Below, piece by piece: positions 32,155-42,825 of a stretch of DNA of 64,000 bases; the stretch's first letter is position 1, and each line of letters starts with the position of its first letter. This DNA is from Proteles cristata cristata (lineage: Eukaryota > Chordata > Mammalia > Carnivora > Hyaenidae): contig JAESUZ010003487.1 of NCBI GenBank assembly GCA_017311185.1, forward strand, positions 1,708,001 to 1,772,000, written 5' to 3'. The notes under the pieces are model-generated. The model had not been told where the DNA came from. It made no database searches and worked only from the letters and a program-made list of their open reading frames with translations. Both the position numbers and the translations under genes were made by a program.

Positions 32155-32300
32155 GGACTTATTACTGAATGTGCATTGAGTACTTTGTGTGCTTGGAATA
32201 CTATACTGAGCATTATGAGGTGGATGAAAGCTTCCATTCAAAACTTTAAGATAGGACCCTTTCCTGAGGGACTGATGGTCCAGGAAGAGAAAAAGGCTAG
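32155..32300 (-). repeat. L2 3'-end fragment (antisense)
   Basis: GCATTGAGTACTTTGTGTGC, TTGGAATACTATACTGAGCA and CCTTTCCTGAGGGACTGATG follow antisense L2 ('attgagcacctactatgtgcc...gatacagcagtgaac...ccctcatggagcttac'). Confidence 0.5.
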
Positions 32301-32320
32301 TGTCACCTGGGATATAAGAA

Positions 32321-32560
32321 AAGCAAGATAGGGGCACCTGGGTGGCTCATTTGGTTAAGAGTCCAACTCTTGATTTTAGCTCAGGTCGTGATCCCTTGTT
32401 TTGTGAGTTCAAACTCCACATGCAGCATCCATCAGGCTTTGCGCTGATAGTATGGAAGCCTGCTTAGGATTTTCCCTCCCCCTTTCTCTGTCCCTCCCCT
32501 GCTTGTGCTCCCTTCCTCTCTCTCAAAATAAATAAACATTTAAAATAAGAAGCAAGATAG
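32321..32560 (+). mobile_element. CanSINE with 11-bp target duplication
   Basis: The body at 32332-32549 begins GGGCACCTGGGTGGCTCATT and ends CTCTCAAAATAAATAAACAT. Direct repeats AAGCAAGATAG lie at 32321-32331 and 32550-32560. Confidence 0.92.
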
Positions 32561-32899
32561 AGCGAAGACCATATGGAATGCACCAAAAACAAATTCAAAG
32601 AAGGGAGATTTTGCTTCCTTCTGGGATAAATGTAGAAAAGCCTGGGTTTAAATGGAGCAATTTGTGTTTTAGGTCATGTAAATAAAATCATGGTCACTAC
32701 AAAGAAAGCATTAGTGAGATAAGAAGGGACTTAGGATACTGGTACTCTGGAGTATTTTTTATCTGGAGAGAGAAACTGCAAAAAGGGCAGAAAGTAGCTT
32801 TATTTATAAGTTTTATTTACCGCTAAGACTGTGGAGACTAAAAACTAGGAAGGACTAGCTGTCCTAACACAGAGGACTTGACCTGGTCTCCCTGGGTCT

Positions 32900-33050
32900 A
32901 TTATCAGAAGTGCCTGCAAGCGCACAGCGTGACCAGACTGGCTGGGCAGCTTGTGCACGATCCTACAGGGAGTAAGTGGCTGAGGGGAGTCAAACCCAGG
33001 ACTGTTTGATGCCAAGGCTCGCAGCAAGCCAGAGGCGTAACTTACCATAG
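32900..33050 (-). repeat. MIR fragment (antisense)
   Basis: GGCTGGGCAGCTTGTGCACG, GGAGTAAGTGGCTGAGGGGA and GTCAAACCCAGGACTGTTTG follow antisense MIR ('cttgcccaaggtcacacagctagtaagtggcagagctgggattcgaacccagg'). Confidence 0.6.
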
Positions 33051-33240
33051 CACCGCAGCAATCTCACGCGGGGTTCGGGGGCCCGGAGAGCCACGGGCCG
33101 GGCTCTGAGAGGGGAAATGACCGCATCAGTGGAGACGTTCCAGATGCGGCGCCCAAGCCGCACATCAGGCCAGGCAGACATCGGCATCGTGATTTCAAAC
33201 AAACCACCTGTTCTTGGGGGGGCGGGGGGGGTGAGCGCAT
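33005..33240. promoter_or_regulatory. short CpG-rich segment
   Basis: By my count about 18 CpG dinucleotides lie in about 236 bp (clusters such as CACGCGGGGTTCGGGGGCCC and GATGCGGCGCCCAAGCCGC), with G+C near 60%. The surroundings have almost none. The density is close to the expected, non-depleted level, as in unmethylated or recently methylated islands. No transcript or start site can be shown from sequence alone. Confidence 0.55.
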
Positions 33241-33263
33241 CACTAAGGGTGGGACTGGGTGGG
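33216..33263 (+). other. G-quadruplex-prone motifs
   Basis: Two long G runs separated by one C (33216-33231) are followed by GGGTGGGACTGGGTGGG (33247-33263), a canonical four-run G3 motif with loops of 1, 3 and 1. Both sit at the edge of the CpG-rich segment. Confidence 0.7.
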
Positions 33264-35387
33264 CTTGCCTCTGGGAGAGATGGAATGCGGGGCCAGATGA
33301 ACAGAAGTAAAGCACGGGTTTTTATGGGTATATAAAATGTTTCCTGTGTTTTTCTTTGATCTCATTACCCAACCAAGGTAAGGGAACCAGCAAGGGATTC
33401 ACCTGGACTCTCGCTGTTACCTGAAAGGAAGTTATATTTTCTGGACTCAAACTAGTGAAAACACAGTTTAAAAACTCTGTCCTTGCTATGCACCTGAACT
33501 AGTTTCTGGCTTCAAAACTGCAGGCTTATCTCTATTTAAAATGACAGAGAAATAAACCTGTTCTGTTTATCTCCTTACTAGCAGCTTTCCCTTCTCAGAC
33601 ACAGAGTCAAAGAACTCTAGTCATAGAGCATCCAGGAGAATTCTAGAAACTACCATAGACATCAGTGAGATCTCACCTCCAGGCTCTAGGACTCACTGCA
33701 CAATTTCTGGGATTCTGCCACTCGTTACTCTGAAATAATTCAGAAATAATTCAGAAAAAAAGCTACAAAGATAAGTAATACGAATGCAACACTATCAGAA
33801 CTCTGATCTGAAATTCTGCTTAGGTGCAACTAGGATAAAACAGTAAGGTAGAAAGGAAGACACGCCTTTTTTTGGAAACACATAGATGTAGAGGTAACAT
33901 GATCTCAGTTCCAGGATTTGCTTTACAGTATCTTACCAACCAGGAAGGGAGGGAAGGAAGGTGTAAATAGGAGTTCTAATTTTCAAAGGCTTCTTTTCAC
34001 TCCACCCAGCTGTAAACAGCCAACTCATTCAAACTCTCCTTATTGCCACATTGAAAACCCAAACCTTCCTAAAACATTCTAGAATACGAGCCACACAAGA
34101 TGCTGGCTCCTAGTGGGGGCTACCTGTAGGTATTACATATTCTCAAATCAATCGCTTGACATTTTTATGGCATCACAAAATCTACACCTTTGCTCCAGCC
34201 TAAATCAACAACAAAAGCGTCAGCCAAGACTGCATATATTACAGAATCCTTGTAAATCAGCAGTTGCCTTTAGGCTCGAGGGGCCTCCAAACTCGACCAG
34301 CTGTTCAAAACAGTAAAATCTCATTAGCTCAATGTCCAGCCACTCAACAGTGAGGCTTACTTCAAAGTCATGTTCTGCAACCAAGAGAATAACCAGGAAA
34401 CTTTTGTATTTGTAAGCTAATTAACAAGCTGAAAACCTGATTTCTTGTCAATAGGAAAAAAGAGATCATAGGCTAGTTCAAGGGTTTTTTCTTTTAATTA
34501 CCCTTCCTCTTCCCTTTTATAAGAAGATAATTTTTCTCTAGTGGAGAAAAATTGGTAGAACTTTGCTTTCCTATGATTAAGGTGGAAAATTACATGTCAA
34601 AAGCCATTAACACAAGCTTGATGTTGACATTTTTGATGTACTGAAAAATTTCACTTAGTGATCATGTTGACTTGGGCACTAGGCTGCAAAAAGATGGCCT
34701 TAACTTTCATCTCGGCTGAACAATGTTATGGAAAAAGATGGGTCTTATCTATTGGTATTTAAGTGAAATCCATTATATACCAGTAATCTTTCTTAATCTC
34801 ATCCTGGCACCGAAATGGTTGGTTGGCAAGTATATCAGATACCAATTCCATCCCCAAATCTATCAGATGGTGAATAAAAAAGGAAAAGATGGTGAGCATG
34901 GTGTAGGTATATTTATTAATTTGGGGACATGGAGATGGGGATGTGGAAGGAAGCTAATTACTCTGATCCCTGGCAAGCTAAAGCAAATTACGCCACTCAT
35001 ATTGATTTCCAGCACAAGATCCATCTTCGTCAGTGGTCTACACACACCTACAGTGTCGTAGAAGTCTCCACGTTTTGATTGTTTTGATGCAGAATTTATG
35101 GGGAATATGACAGAGGGCATGGAGAGAAGAAAGGAGGTGGGAGATAGTGAACTTGACTGTGCATCCCCCACCTTTTCCAGTGAAGCTTTTGTGTGGAGCA
35201 GCTCTGTCAGTATAGCAAAGATGACTGATTTGAACCAAACCCTTGGAGCCAAGATTTGGTAAGAGGGGTCCAGTTGGCATAGTAGGGTATGGAAGGCCAC
35301 ACCTGGCTGGGCCAATAAATCTTTCCCCAAAAGCGTGCTTGCTATCATGCTAGCAGATGTACAAACCTGTTCTTACATTGTGTCTCT
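33264..35387. other. unique DNA, no gene seen
   Basis: Contains the 161-codon minus-strand frame at 34863-35348 and the 112-codon plus frame at 34723-35061, which overlap on opposite strands. Neither shows a domain, signal peptide or codon preference I can recognise. No young repeat was seen. Confidence 0.45.
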
Positions 35388-35645
35388 TGAACACTTCAGG
35401 GGGTTTTTGGTTTGTTTTTAAATTTTTTTAACCTTTATTTATTTTTGAGAGCGAGAGAGAGTGTGCACACACAAACAAGGGAGGGGCAGAGAAAGAGGGA
35501 GACACAGAATCCAAAGAAGGCTCCAGGCCTCTGAGCTGTTAGCACAGAGCCTGACACAGGGCTCGAACTCATGAACTACGAGACCATGACCTGAACCAAA
35601 GTCAGACTCTTACCGACTGAGCCAGCCAGGAGCCCCATGAACACT
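35388..35645 (-). mobile_element. CanSINE (antisense) with target duplication
   Basis: The body at about 35415-35636 ends (its 5' head) in CCGACTGAGCCAGCCAGG and starts with the T-rich tail AACCTTTATTTATTTTTGAG. Direct repeats TGAACACTT flank it at 35388-35396 and 35638-35646. Confidence 0.88.
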
Positions 35646-35924
35646 TTGTGTTTATCATCATGGTGCATTCCACCTCATCTAGGAGCTATTCTGGAAGAGC
35701 TCCGCTTTAAAGCTGAAGAGAAAAAAGGAAAACCAGGAACCATGTCATTCTCATAATTTCTTTTTAAAGAACCACATTGCTCTAGATTATTTTCATGGGG
35801 GTTTTTCAAAAGGAAGCTTAGCGGCAAGAACAGGTTTCTATTCCAAGGCAGCACTGCTTTATGATCCCAGGATTTCGCTGAAGACAAAGCTTCATGTCAG
35901 CAGTAGTTTAACTTCCAGATCAGT

Positions 35925-35988
35925 GTAAGAATGCTGCCATCACACAGTGGGTGCTCAAGAGATACTTGTTCGATGAACGAATAAATGC
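35925..35988 (+). repeat. L2 3' terminus
   Basis: CACAGTGGGTGCTCAAGAGA, TACTTGTTCGATGAACGAAT is the L2 end ('agtaggtgctcaataaatatttgttgaatgaatg'). Confidence 0.6.
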
Positions 35989-36218
35989 AGTCTATTTTAC
36001 CTGTGGTTTGGTGGCAAAGGAAAAGCTAGCTCACACTGGATTCATGAAGTTATGTCTGAGAAGGAACTTCGTTGAGACTTTCTTCATTCCTTTTCATGTT
36101 TCTCTTATACCATGACACTCCCATGTTTTCTAAAGGTATTACTTATTTGTCACACAGATACCAAATACATTTGCCAAAGAAGAGGCAACAGGAATCTTGA
36201 TATGCATCTTTTGTATTC

Positions 36219-36453
36219 CTTATTTAATTTTTTTTAATGTTTGTTTATTTCTGAGAGAGAGAGAAATAGAGCGAACAAGAGAGAGAATGAACAGGGGAGG
36301 GTAGAAAGAGGGGGTGAGGACAGAGTGTCCGAATCAGGCTCCAGACTCTGAGCTGACAGCACAGAGCCCAATGCAAGGCTCGAACCCACGAACCATGAAA
36401 TCATGACCTGAGCCGAAGTCAGATGCTCAACCGACTGAGCCACCCAGGGGCCA
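36219..36453 (-). mobile_element. CanSINE (antisense)
   Basis: The minus-strand head GGCCCCTGGGTGGCTCAGTC at its right edge, the GGTTCGAGCCTTGCATTGGG body, and a T-rich tail at 36222-36245 identify it. A poly-A run follows at 36455-36470. No clear target duplication was found. Confidence 0.88.
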
Positions 36454-36469
36454 TTAAAAAAAAAAAAAA

Positions 36470-37800
36470 CACCAAACCAACCATGGAGGGTCACTGTCTA
36501 AGAATTAAACTGGCTACTCCTGTTGAATAATTGGCTCTTGCTGGCAAGGTTTCCAAATTGCCAGAATGGTCTTAGAAACCGGACCAGGAACAACATTAAA
36601 GTACAAAACCCTGCCAGATTCTCACACAAGTTTTTAACATCACCCTCCAGAGTTTGGTACAGATGAAAGGGTAATTGGAAGCCTCTGGAAAGTATGAGTA
36701 GTGGGGTCACAGATTTTTCTTTGCTTCTCACATTCTAGAGGGGCAGGAAATGACTTATGCAACGTTATGATAGTATTAAGTGACTATTGTTTCGATGTTC
36801 GTGCTAACCACCTAAGGCAGGTCAGGGTGTGGAGTCGGGCTCTGCAGCGAGGGGACCACAAAAGTCATGAGTGCCTTTTGGTTCCTTTCTCCTGTAGTAT
36901 CCAATCTGACTTGAGCAGCAGGCACACACCACAAAAACTTCCAAAAATCCGAGGCGCTCCTCTTCTAGCCCAGTGATGTACTTAACAGGAAAAGGGAAAT
37001 GAAATTAAATGAAAACAGGTTTCCAAAAACAGTGCAGTTACCAGCCAAATCAAAGTCCAAAAAAATGTTAACAGCCCATGATTATATCCTTGGTAAAGGA
37101 TGATCCAAAACATAATCCATGAGGAAAAAGCCAGTTTAGTCCAAGATATTCCTTGAAAGGGAATCCCAGTAGTATATGAAGTAGCTCCAGCCTCCCTCAC
37201 AGTGGGAGAGAGCGGCCTGTCTCTCCTCCCTGATCTGGTACAAGACTCCTCCATGCCAGAAACCTATTACAAAGCGGACTCCCTGGCCTAGTAAGATGAG
37301 AAGGGCCCCAGCAAAGCAGGCGGCAAAGCTCTATGTTCCAACTGTGTCCCTACAGCCATCTAAGGAAAATGAAAAATTCGGTTATTGAGTTTCGTACAAG
37401 CATGCTTCCAGGGTGGTGAGGAGCGCCAGAAAGTGAATGGACATTTTTTCTAGCACGCTCACTCTAGTATGGCTAATGTCATATCATCGCCTGACACTTA
37501 GGCTCTGGAATTTTTCTGGTTATTGCCAGTGATTAGCATCTTTGGCTATGCCTATCTTTATATGCCCGTCTCAGCTTTTCTGCTTCTTACCTATAATTTT
37601 GTGACGCCCACTGTTCTTTGGGTCTTTTCAATGTTGTACACAAATTCTCCTCCAAGCCCACATAGATCCAGGTTAACTCATGTAGCACCAAAGATTACCA
37701 GTAGGAAGTAGTCCCAGCCCCCTTTCCTGACACTAACTGAGCACAGGGGAGAATATTGGGAGTAAGTTTTTCTTTTCTTCAGTTTGTCATATTAATGAAA
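36470..37800. other. unique DNA, no gene seen
   Basis: Short open frames on both strands (for example 90 codons minus at 36982-37254 with a hydrophobic stretch, 91 codons plus at 36701-36976) have no recognised family. No repeat was called. Confidence 0.45.
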
Positions 37801-37815
37801 GAACCACTGAAATCT

Positions 37816-37896
37816 CTCCCTCTCTCTCTCCCTCTCTCCCTCCCTCTCCCTCCCTCTCCCTCCCTCTCTCTCCCCCTCCTCTCTCTCTCTCTCTCT

Positions 37897-37940
<44 letters not shown>
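37816..37940. repeat. composite (CT)n/(CCCT)n-(CA)n microsatellite
   Basis: About 80 bp of CT, CCCT and CCTC units run straight into about 20 CA units. One strand is all pyrimidine for most of the left part. Confidence 0.95.
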
Positions 37941-37941
<1 letters not shown>

Positions 37942-38040
37942 AGTTTATGTTTGAGCTTTGAAGGATTCAGGAATCCCAGCCCTGTTCAATTTATCTACTG
38001 AAATCAAATCGTAAGAACAAAAATCCATCTTAAACAGTTG

Positions 38041-38369
38041 TGTTGACCTTTGAACAACACGGGCTTGAGCTTCATGGGTCCACTTAAATCCAATTTTATT
38101 ATAACTGCATTCTAGTTCTGTAAATGTATCTTCTCTTTCTTATGATTTTCTTAACATTTTCTTTTCTCTAGCTTACCTTACTGTAAAAATATAGTATAAT
38201 ACATAAAAGATACAAAATATGTGTTTATCGACGGTTTATGTACTAGAGAAGACTTCTGGTTAATAGCTATTAGCGGTGAAGATTTTGAGGGGTCAAAAGT
38301 TATACATGGATTTTGACTATTTGAGGGTTGGCGCCCCTAACCCCCTGCCTTGTTCAAGGGTCAATTATA
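38041..38369. mobile_element. second Tigger-type MITE, full length
   Basis: The start TTGACCTTTGAACAACACGG and the reverse complement of the end, TTGACCCTTGAACAAGGCAG, are terminal inverted repeats. Inner words TCTTATGATTTTCTTAACAT, TTTTCTCTAGCTTACCTTAC, ATACAAAATATGTGTTTATC and GGTCAAAAGTTATACATGG match a well-known non-autonomous Tigger-related family about 330 bp long. No transposase frame. Confidence 0.8.
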
Positions 38370-38584
38370 CTACTTTATTTAACATTCTCATTAATATAGT
38401 TGAGAACTGCCTTTAGATGTTAAGATCTTACATACTTAGAGCTCCTTGCTTCCCTCTTTCCTTCCCGTTCCCTCCTTCCCTTCACACACTTGACCAGCAA
38501 CTACTGATATTTATGGCCCAAAGACTTTAATTGCTCGGTCTTAAAGCATAATATCTCTTATGTTATTGGCTAAATTTTGACTTG

Positions 38585-38825
38585 TTCATTCACTCACTCA
38601 AATAACATTTGTTAAATACCTGTCTGTGCTAGATGCTCAGAATACAAACATACATCAGAAACTTTACACTCAAGAGACTTAGAGATCACTAAGGAGAAAT
38701 AATGCATGTGTATAGCCATAAAACAAGGTAAGAAGAGGAAAACACATAAAGAGAGTACAAATATAATGCAGAGAAATAATTTTAGGCTCAGGAAGGTCAG
38801 GGAAAGCTTCCTGAAAGCAGACATT
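38585..38825 (-). repeat. L2 3' end (antisense)
   Basis: TCATTCACTCACTCAAATAA, ACATTTGTTAAATACCTGTC, GTGCTAGATGCTCAGAATAC and GGTCAGGGAAAGCTTCCTGA follow antisense L2 from its 3' end inward. Confidence 0.65.
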
Positions 38826-38899
38826 TTTTTTTTTCAAGTTGAAGAATGAGCTCACAACAAATTGTATGCAGTGTGGGTATGTGTATTGCCTCCTGATAT

Positions 38900-39048
38900 T
38901 TTAAGAACTTGTCTCTTTGTCTCTCTCAGTTATTATACAGCAAGTTCCTTAAGGGCCAGGGCACTGTTTTGTCCACATTTATGGTTTGTTTTCTAATACC
39001 TATGATAGTGCCTGGAATGTACTCGGTCAATGTTTATTGAATGAATAG
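38900..39048 (+). repeat. L2 3' end (sense)
   Basis: CAAGTTCCTTAAGGGCCAGG, GATAGTGCCTGGAATGTACT and CAATGTTTATTGAATGAATA are a clear L2 3' end. It faces the antisense copy at 38585-38825, giving a diverged inverted pair. Confidence 0.75.
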
Positions 39049-39671
39049 CTTTATTAATAATTAATTTGGTCATGGGGAGAATTCCAGACAAAGGCCACGG
39101 AGAACAGTTGATTATAGACAGATTCTTTTGATTCCATTGTTTGGCAAATACAGACTCTTTGAGCTATGAAAAATAAAGCAATATGTTTCTTGTTCCATTT
39201 GAAAGTTTATTTTGATTTGGAACAAACTTCCTTGTCTTCTCCCCAAGTCCTGCTCCATGAATTTGCTGGGTGTGCCTGTATGTGCTGAGAGACAACGGAG
39301 CTCAGGGTAGACATTTCCTTTTCTCACCCAGGTTCCTGAGCAGCTTCCTGGCTGAGTGGGGGCCTTCACCCAAGGCCCCGGCATAATGTGGGAATGTTTC
39401 ACCATGGCTACTCTGAGGATTAACCAAACGCGGCAAAGTGTTTAGAGAGACTTAGATGAAGGTCCCCATAGACCCACAAGGTATTAATGTGATGGAATGT
39501 TTAGAAAATCATGCAGCTTGGCTCAATTTTTCAAGCTTGTGAGGCTCTGTGTTGGAGTTATTGCTATGTTCCCATTTCCAAAAGATCAGAGCCCATTACC
39601 ATCCACAGCATGGGGAAAGATTTAGGGAAGGGAGAAAGAGAAACAAAGTCTGAAGCCTGGATCACTTCAAA

Positions 39672-39672
<1 letters not shown>
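39049..39672. other. unique DNA, no gene seen
   Basis: A 97-codon minus frame (39112-39405) and an 89-codon plus frame (39511-39780) that runs into the GT tract are unsupported as genes. Confidence 0.45.
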
Positions 39673-39705
<33 letters not shown>

Positions 39706-39729
39706 ACGCGTGCACGCGCATCTGTGTGT
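39673..39729. repeat. (GT)n-(GC)n alternating purine-pyrimidine tract
   Basis: About 14 GT units pass into GCGCACGCGTGCACGCGCAT and more GT. Strict purine-pyrimidine alternation over about 45 bp favours left-handed Z-DNA. Confidence 0.93.
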
Positions 39730-40311
39730 ATAAAAGGAGGGTCCAGTGGGAAGAGACTGGGAAAAGAGTATGGTAAATAACTCGACGAAAAGTGTGATCC
39801 AAAGATGTTCCATGTGGAACGAAGAACAGTTCCTTCCCCGTTTCACAGAGTACTTGGAGGGGGCTGAATCCTTTGTGGCTCCTTTATTCTCAGTATTGTT
39901 TATAGAAGTTAAATGATAAGAGAAGGTCCTTTTAGTTTAAAAAGGTACTTAAGAGTAAATTCATTTGATTATGTTTGAGAGGTGATTAAAGACAGGACAA
40001 AGCTTGTGATGTCCAAGTCACTTTATTTGAAGATCCTCATTTTGCTTTGCTTAGAATAAGGGAAAGTGCCCAGGAGGGACATTTGCTTGGCAACCCTTAG
40101 CAGAGGCTTGGGATACAGCACCTTTACATTCCAGGATGTTGGCAACTTAGTATGTTCGTATTTGTTACTCTTTTGGATTGTAACACCCTAGGAGAGTCTT
40201 AAGCCAGAACTTTTCCGCCCCATTTCACAAAGAAACAGATACAAGTTAAATGCATTTATTTCCATGGAACTGCCAATTAATAATAGAGCCACCATAAGTA
40301 TCTCTTCATTT
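39730..40311. other. unique DNA, no gene seen
   Basis: No repeat, RNA gene or coding region was recognised. Confidence 0.45.
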
Positions 40312-40558
40312 AATTCTTACACCAGCCCTCAGGGCACCTGGGTGCTCAGTCAGTTAAGTGTCTGACCCTTGGTCTCAGCTCAGGTCACAATCTCAAAGTT
40401 CCTGAGATTCACATCACGCCCTGCACTGACAGGTGGAGCCTGCTTGGGATTCTCTCTCCCTCTCTCCTTGCCCCTCCGCCACTTGTGCTTTCATGCTCTC
40501 TCTCTCGCTCTCTCACTCTGTCTCAAAGTGAATAAACTTAAAAAAAATTCTTACACCA
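40312..40558 (+). mobile_element. CanSINE with 13-bp or longer target duplication
   Basis: The body runs from about 40330 to 40545, starting AGGGCACCTGGGTGCTCAGT (one G short of consensus). Direct repeats AATTCTTACACCA lie at 40312-40324 and 40546-40558 and stay similar for five more bases. Confidence 0.92.
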
Positions 40559-40674
40559 ATCCTACGAGAGAACTGCTAATATTCCTTATTAGAGAGGAAG
40601 ATTTCTAGCACACTAGGTTAATATCACCATTAGAGCATCCACTCTGTTCTTTAATCACACCCCTTTATGTATTT

Positions 40675-40745
40675 GACTGTCTGTGCATTGAGTGCCTGCT
40701 GTGTGTTCAAGCACTCTGCTAAGTACTCCAGATATATCAGCGTCT
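40675..40745 (-). repeat. L2 3' end fragment (antisense)
   Basis: GCATTGAGTGCCTGCTGTGT, GTTCAAGCACTCTGCTAAGT follows antisense L2 ('attgagcacctactgtgtgcc...ggcactgtgctaggt'). Confidence 0.55.
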
Positions 40746-41589
40746 TGTGATGGTTACATGTTCAAAATGGAGCTAAGTGAATGACCACAATTCTGTGTGC
40801 ATATACCTACTGAGGCTCTCTTGGAAACAGCTTGAACTATTTGAAGTGAATTTACCAGAACTTAATTTCACAAGTGGAAACAGCTTCTATGTTTTCAGTG
40901 CCTCAAGCACTGCTCAAGTAGCTGCAGTGACCACTGCCAAGACTTCCCTGCGCTGTGTAGCCAGAATCCACTAGATCTTGAAAGAACCACCCCCAAGGGC
41001 CTTAAAGGTTAAATGTAATTTCTCAGCCCACAACCTTAGTCTTAGACCCCACTGCCAGACAGAGGCTACATCAGTGGCAAGGTTGAGGGTATTCATATTA
41101 AATAATGTCTATTTAGGTTTTGTTGACCAGCCAAAGAATCTGGTGGCCCTGATCTAAATTTGAAAATCAAATGGTTAAGCATAAGTTGTGTCATAGAGAA
41201 GTGATTGGTTATAAAGTTTTGTGCAAGTCAGTCATCAACTATCTCTCAGGGAATTTGGAGAGTGTGGTGCTACCATTGAAATATTTTCTTTCTTTCTCTC
41301 GGCCCTGACTTTTTAAGTGTTAATTGATTTGCTCCACGAAACGCCCTGTAAAGGGGCCAGATGTTGTAAGAGAATCTTGATAGTATGGGAATCCAGCAGG
41401 AGACTTCGGCAGCATAAAATGATTCTCAAATGTCCCCAGCTCTCAACTTAGCAAAAACAAAGGCTCCCACTCTAAGTGGGATTATAAAGAATCTCCTGGA
41501 TTTCACTGGTCAATGTCTAAAGAAAGAAAAATGGGCCCACTACCCAGATCACTAAATACAGCAAACAGGATTTTGGAAACATGGAGGAA
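40746..41589. other. unique DNA, no gene seen
   Basis: No recognisable repeat or gene. The 65-codon frame at 40777-40974 is unsupported. Confidence 0.45.
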
Positions 41590-41740
41590 ATTAGCCTGCA
41601 CTAGTAGCCAGGAGAACTTGGTTAATTCTTATCCCTGCCGTTGTCTAACTGTGTGACCCTGAACAGATCATACATTCCCCGAGTTCCACGTTCTCAGTTT
41701 TTAAAATGAATGTTGATCATCAATGTGCTTCCATTGGGAA
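41590..41740 (+). repeat. MIR fragment
   Basis: CTAACTGTGTGACCCTGAAC, then TCTCAGTTTTTAAAATGAAT follow MIR ('agctgtgtgaccttgggcaag...cctcagtttcctcatctgtaaaatggg'). Confidence 0.62.
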
Positions 41741-41764
41741 TGAACATGGTGCTGGGGACAGGGG

Positions 41765-42060
41765 TCACTGGCTGGCTCAGTAGGAATGCACAAAGTACTG
41801 TGGGGAATTACAGGAGCAAGTAACTCTCTCAGAGGAAGCCAGGGAAGGCTTCACAGAGGAGGTGACATCTAGCCTAATCTCTGAAAGATGAGTACAGTTT
41901 GCCTGCTGAAAAGCCAGGAACAGGAATGTGAGGTTAGGAGAAGGTGGGGTGACTGCAGTCAAAATCAAGAGCTATTTGCAGACACAGTCACAGAAGGGGA
42001 TGTTGTGACCGTGTATTCAGGGACTAGGGGAAAACAGTGACGAACTGCACAAAGGGTGCA
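41765..42060 (-). repeat. L2 fragment (antisense)
   Basis: GCCAGGGAAGGCTTCACAGA, GGAGGTGACATCTAGCCTAA, TCTCTGAAAGATGAGTACAG and GGTGCATAGGCAAGGC follow antisense L2 ('gtcagggaaggcttcctggaggaggtgacatctgagctgagacctgaaggatgag'). Confidence 0.6.
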
Positions 42061-42483
42061 TAGGCAAGGCTGGGAGAGGAGTTCCATCCAGATTTCAGGG
42101 CCCTCCATCCTTCATTCACTTTAGATTCTCTCCAGAAGGCAACAAGCAGCCAACAGGAAGCTTTGTTTGTTTGATTACTTCTGTTTAGCAACAGGACATG
42201 ATTTTCAATGCAGGAAGAGGACTCTGTTGGCTGTTCGTGGGGGAAATAGATGGGAAAGTAGATGATGGTAAGAGACCAACGAGAAAGTTACATCAGATAA
42301 GACAGAAGGGTATGAATTTAAAACCTAGCAGATTCTCATGCAGAAGAAATGTCTGAATTTAAAACTTGGCAGAAGGAATTTCTTAGGGAGAATTGGCAAG
42401 ACTTTGTGACTGGGGAAGAGAAAGGAATACCAATATGGGGAACTTTGGAGTTTCTAATTTGAGAGGCTATATGGGGATTCCAT

Positions 42484-42612
42484 GTAGATAGGGCTTCTCA
42501 AACTTAGGCAAGCCTCAGAAGCAGCCGGAGGGCTTGCTGAAACACAGATTACTGGGCTCCATTCCCCTAAGTTTCTATTCAGTAGATCTGATGGGCTCAA
42601 GAGTAGGCATTT
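42484..42612. repeat. MER5-type remnant, cut by a CanSINE
   Basis: CTTCTCAAACTTAGGCAAGC, GGAGGGCTTGCTGAAACACA, GATTACTGGGCTCCATTCCC and TCAGTAGATCTGATGGGCTC match the MER5 order. The right part is lost where the antisense CanSINE begins. Confidence 0.75.
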
Positions 42613-42824
42613 CTTTCTTTAATTTTTTTAATGTTTAATTTTTGAGAGAGAGAGAGAGAGAGAGTGAGCCTGAGGGAGAACACAAGTGGGGGAAGGACCA
42701 GAGAGAAAGGGAGACACAGAACCCAAAGCAGGCTCCAGGCTCTGAGCTGTCAACACAGAGCCCGACGTGGGGCTCGAATCCACAAACTGTGAGATCATGA
42801 CCTGAGCTGAAGTTGAAATCGGAC
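42613..42824 (-). mobile_element. CanSINE (antisense), left arm of a head-to-head pair
   Basis: The tail and (GA)n at 42613-42664, GGCTCCAGGCTCTGAGCTGT and GGGGCTCGAATCCACAAACT identify a minus-strand CanSINE. Its last ~20 bp (5' head) are missing where the next SINE starts. Confidence 0.9.
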
Positions 42825-42825
42825 A

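Noticed and set aside
34863..35348. 161-codon minus-strand frame as a gene
   Set aside because: Overlaps an open frame of 112 codons on the plus strand, has no domain, and lies in low-complexity-free AT-rich DNA where a frame of this length can occur by chance.
36982..37254. 90-codon minus frame with aromatic hydrophobic stretch
   Set aside because: Considered as a pseudogene of a membrane protein; no family match and no retrocopy signs such as a poly-A tail or flanking duplication.
41761..41790. CACTGGCTGGCTCAGTAGGA as a CanSINE head
   Set aside because: Only about 20 bases resemble the head and the sequence then continues as L2, so it is probably chance.
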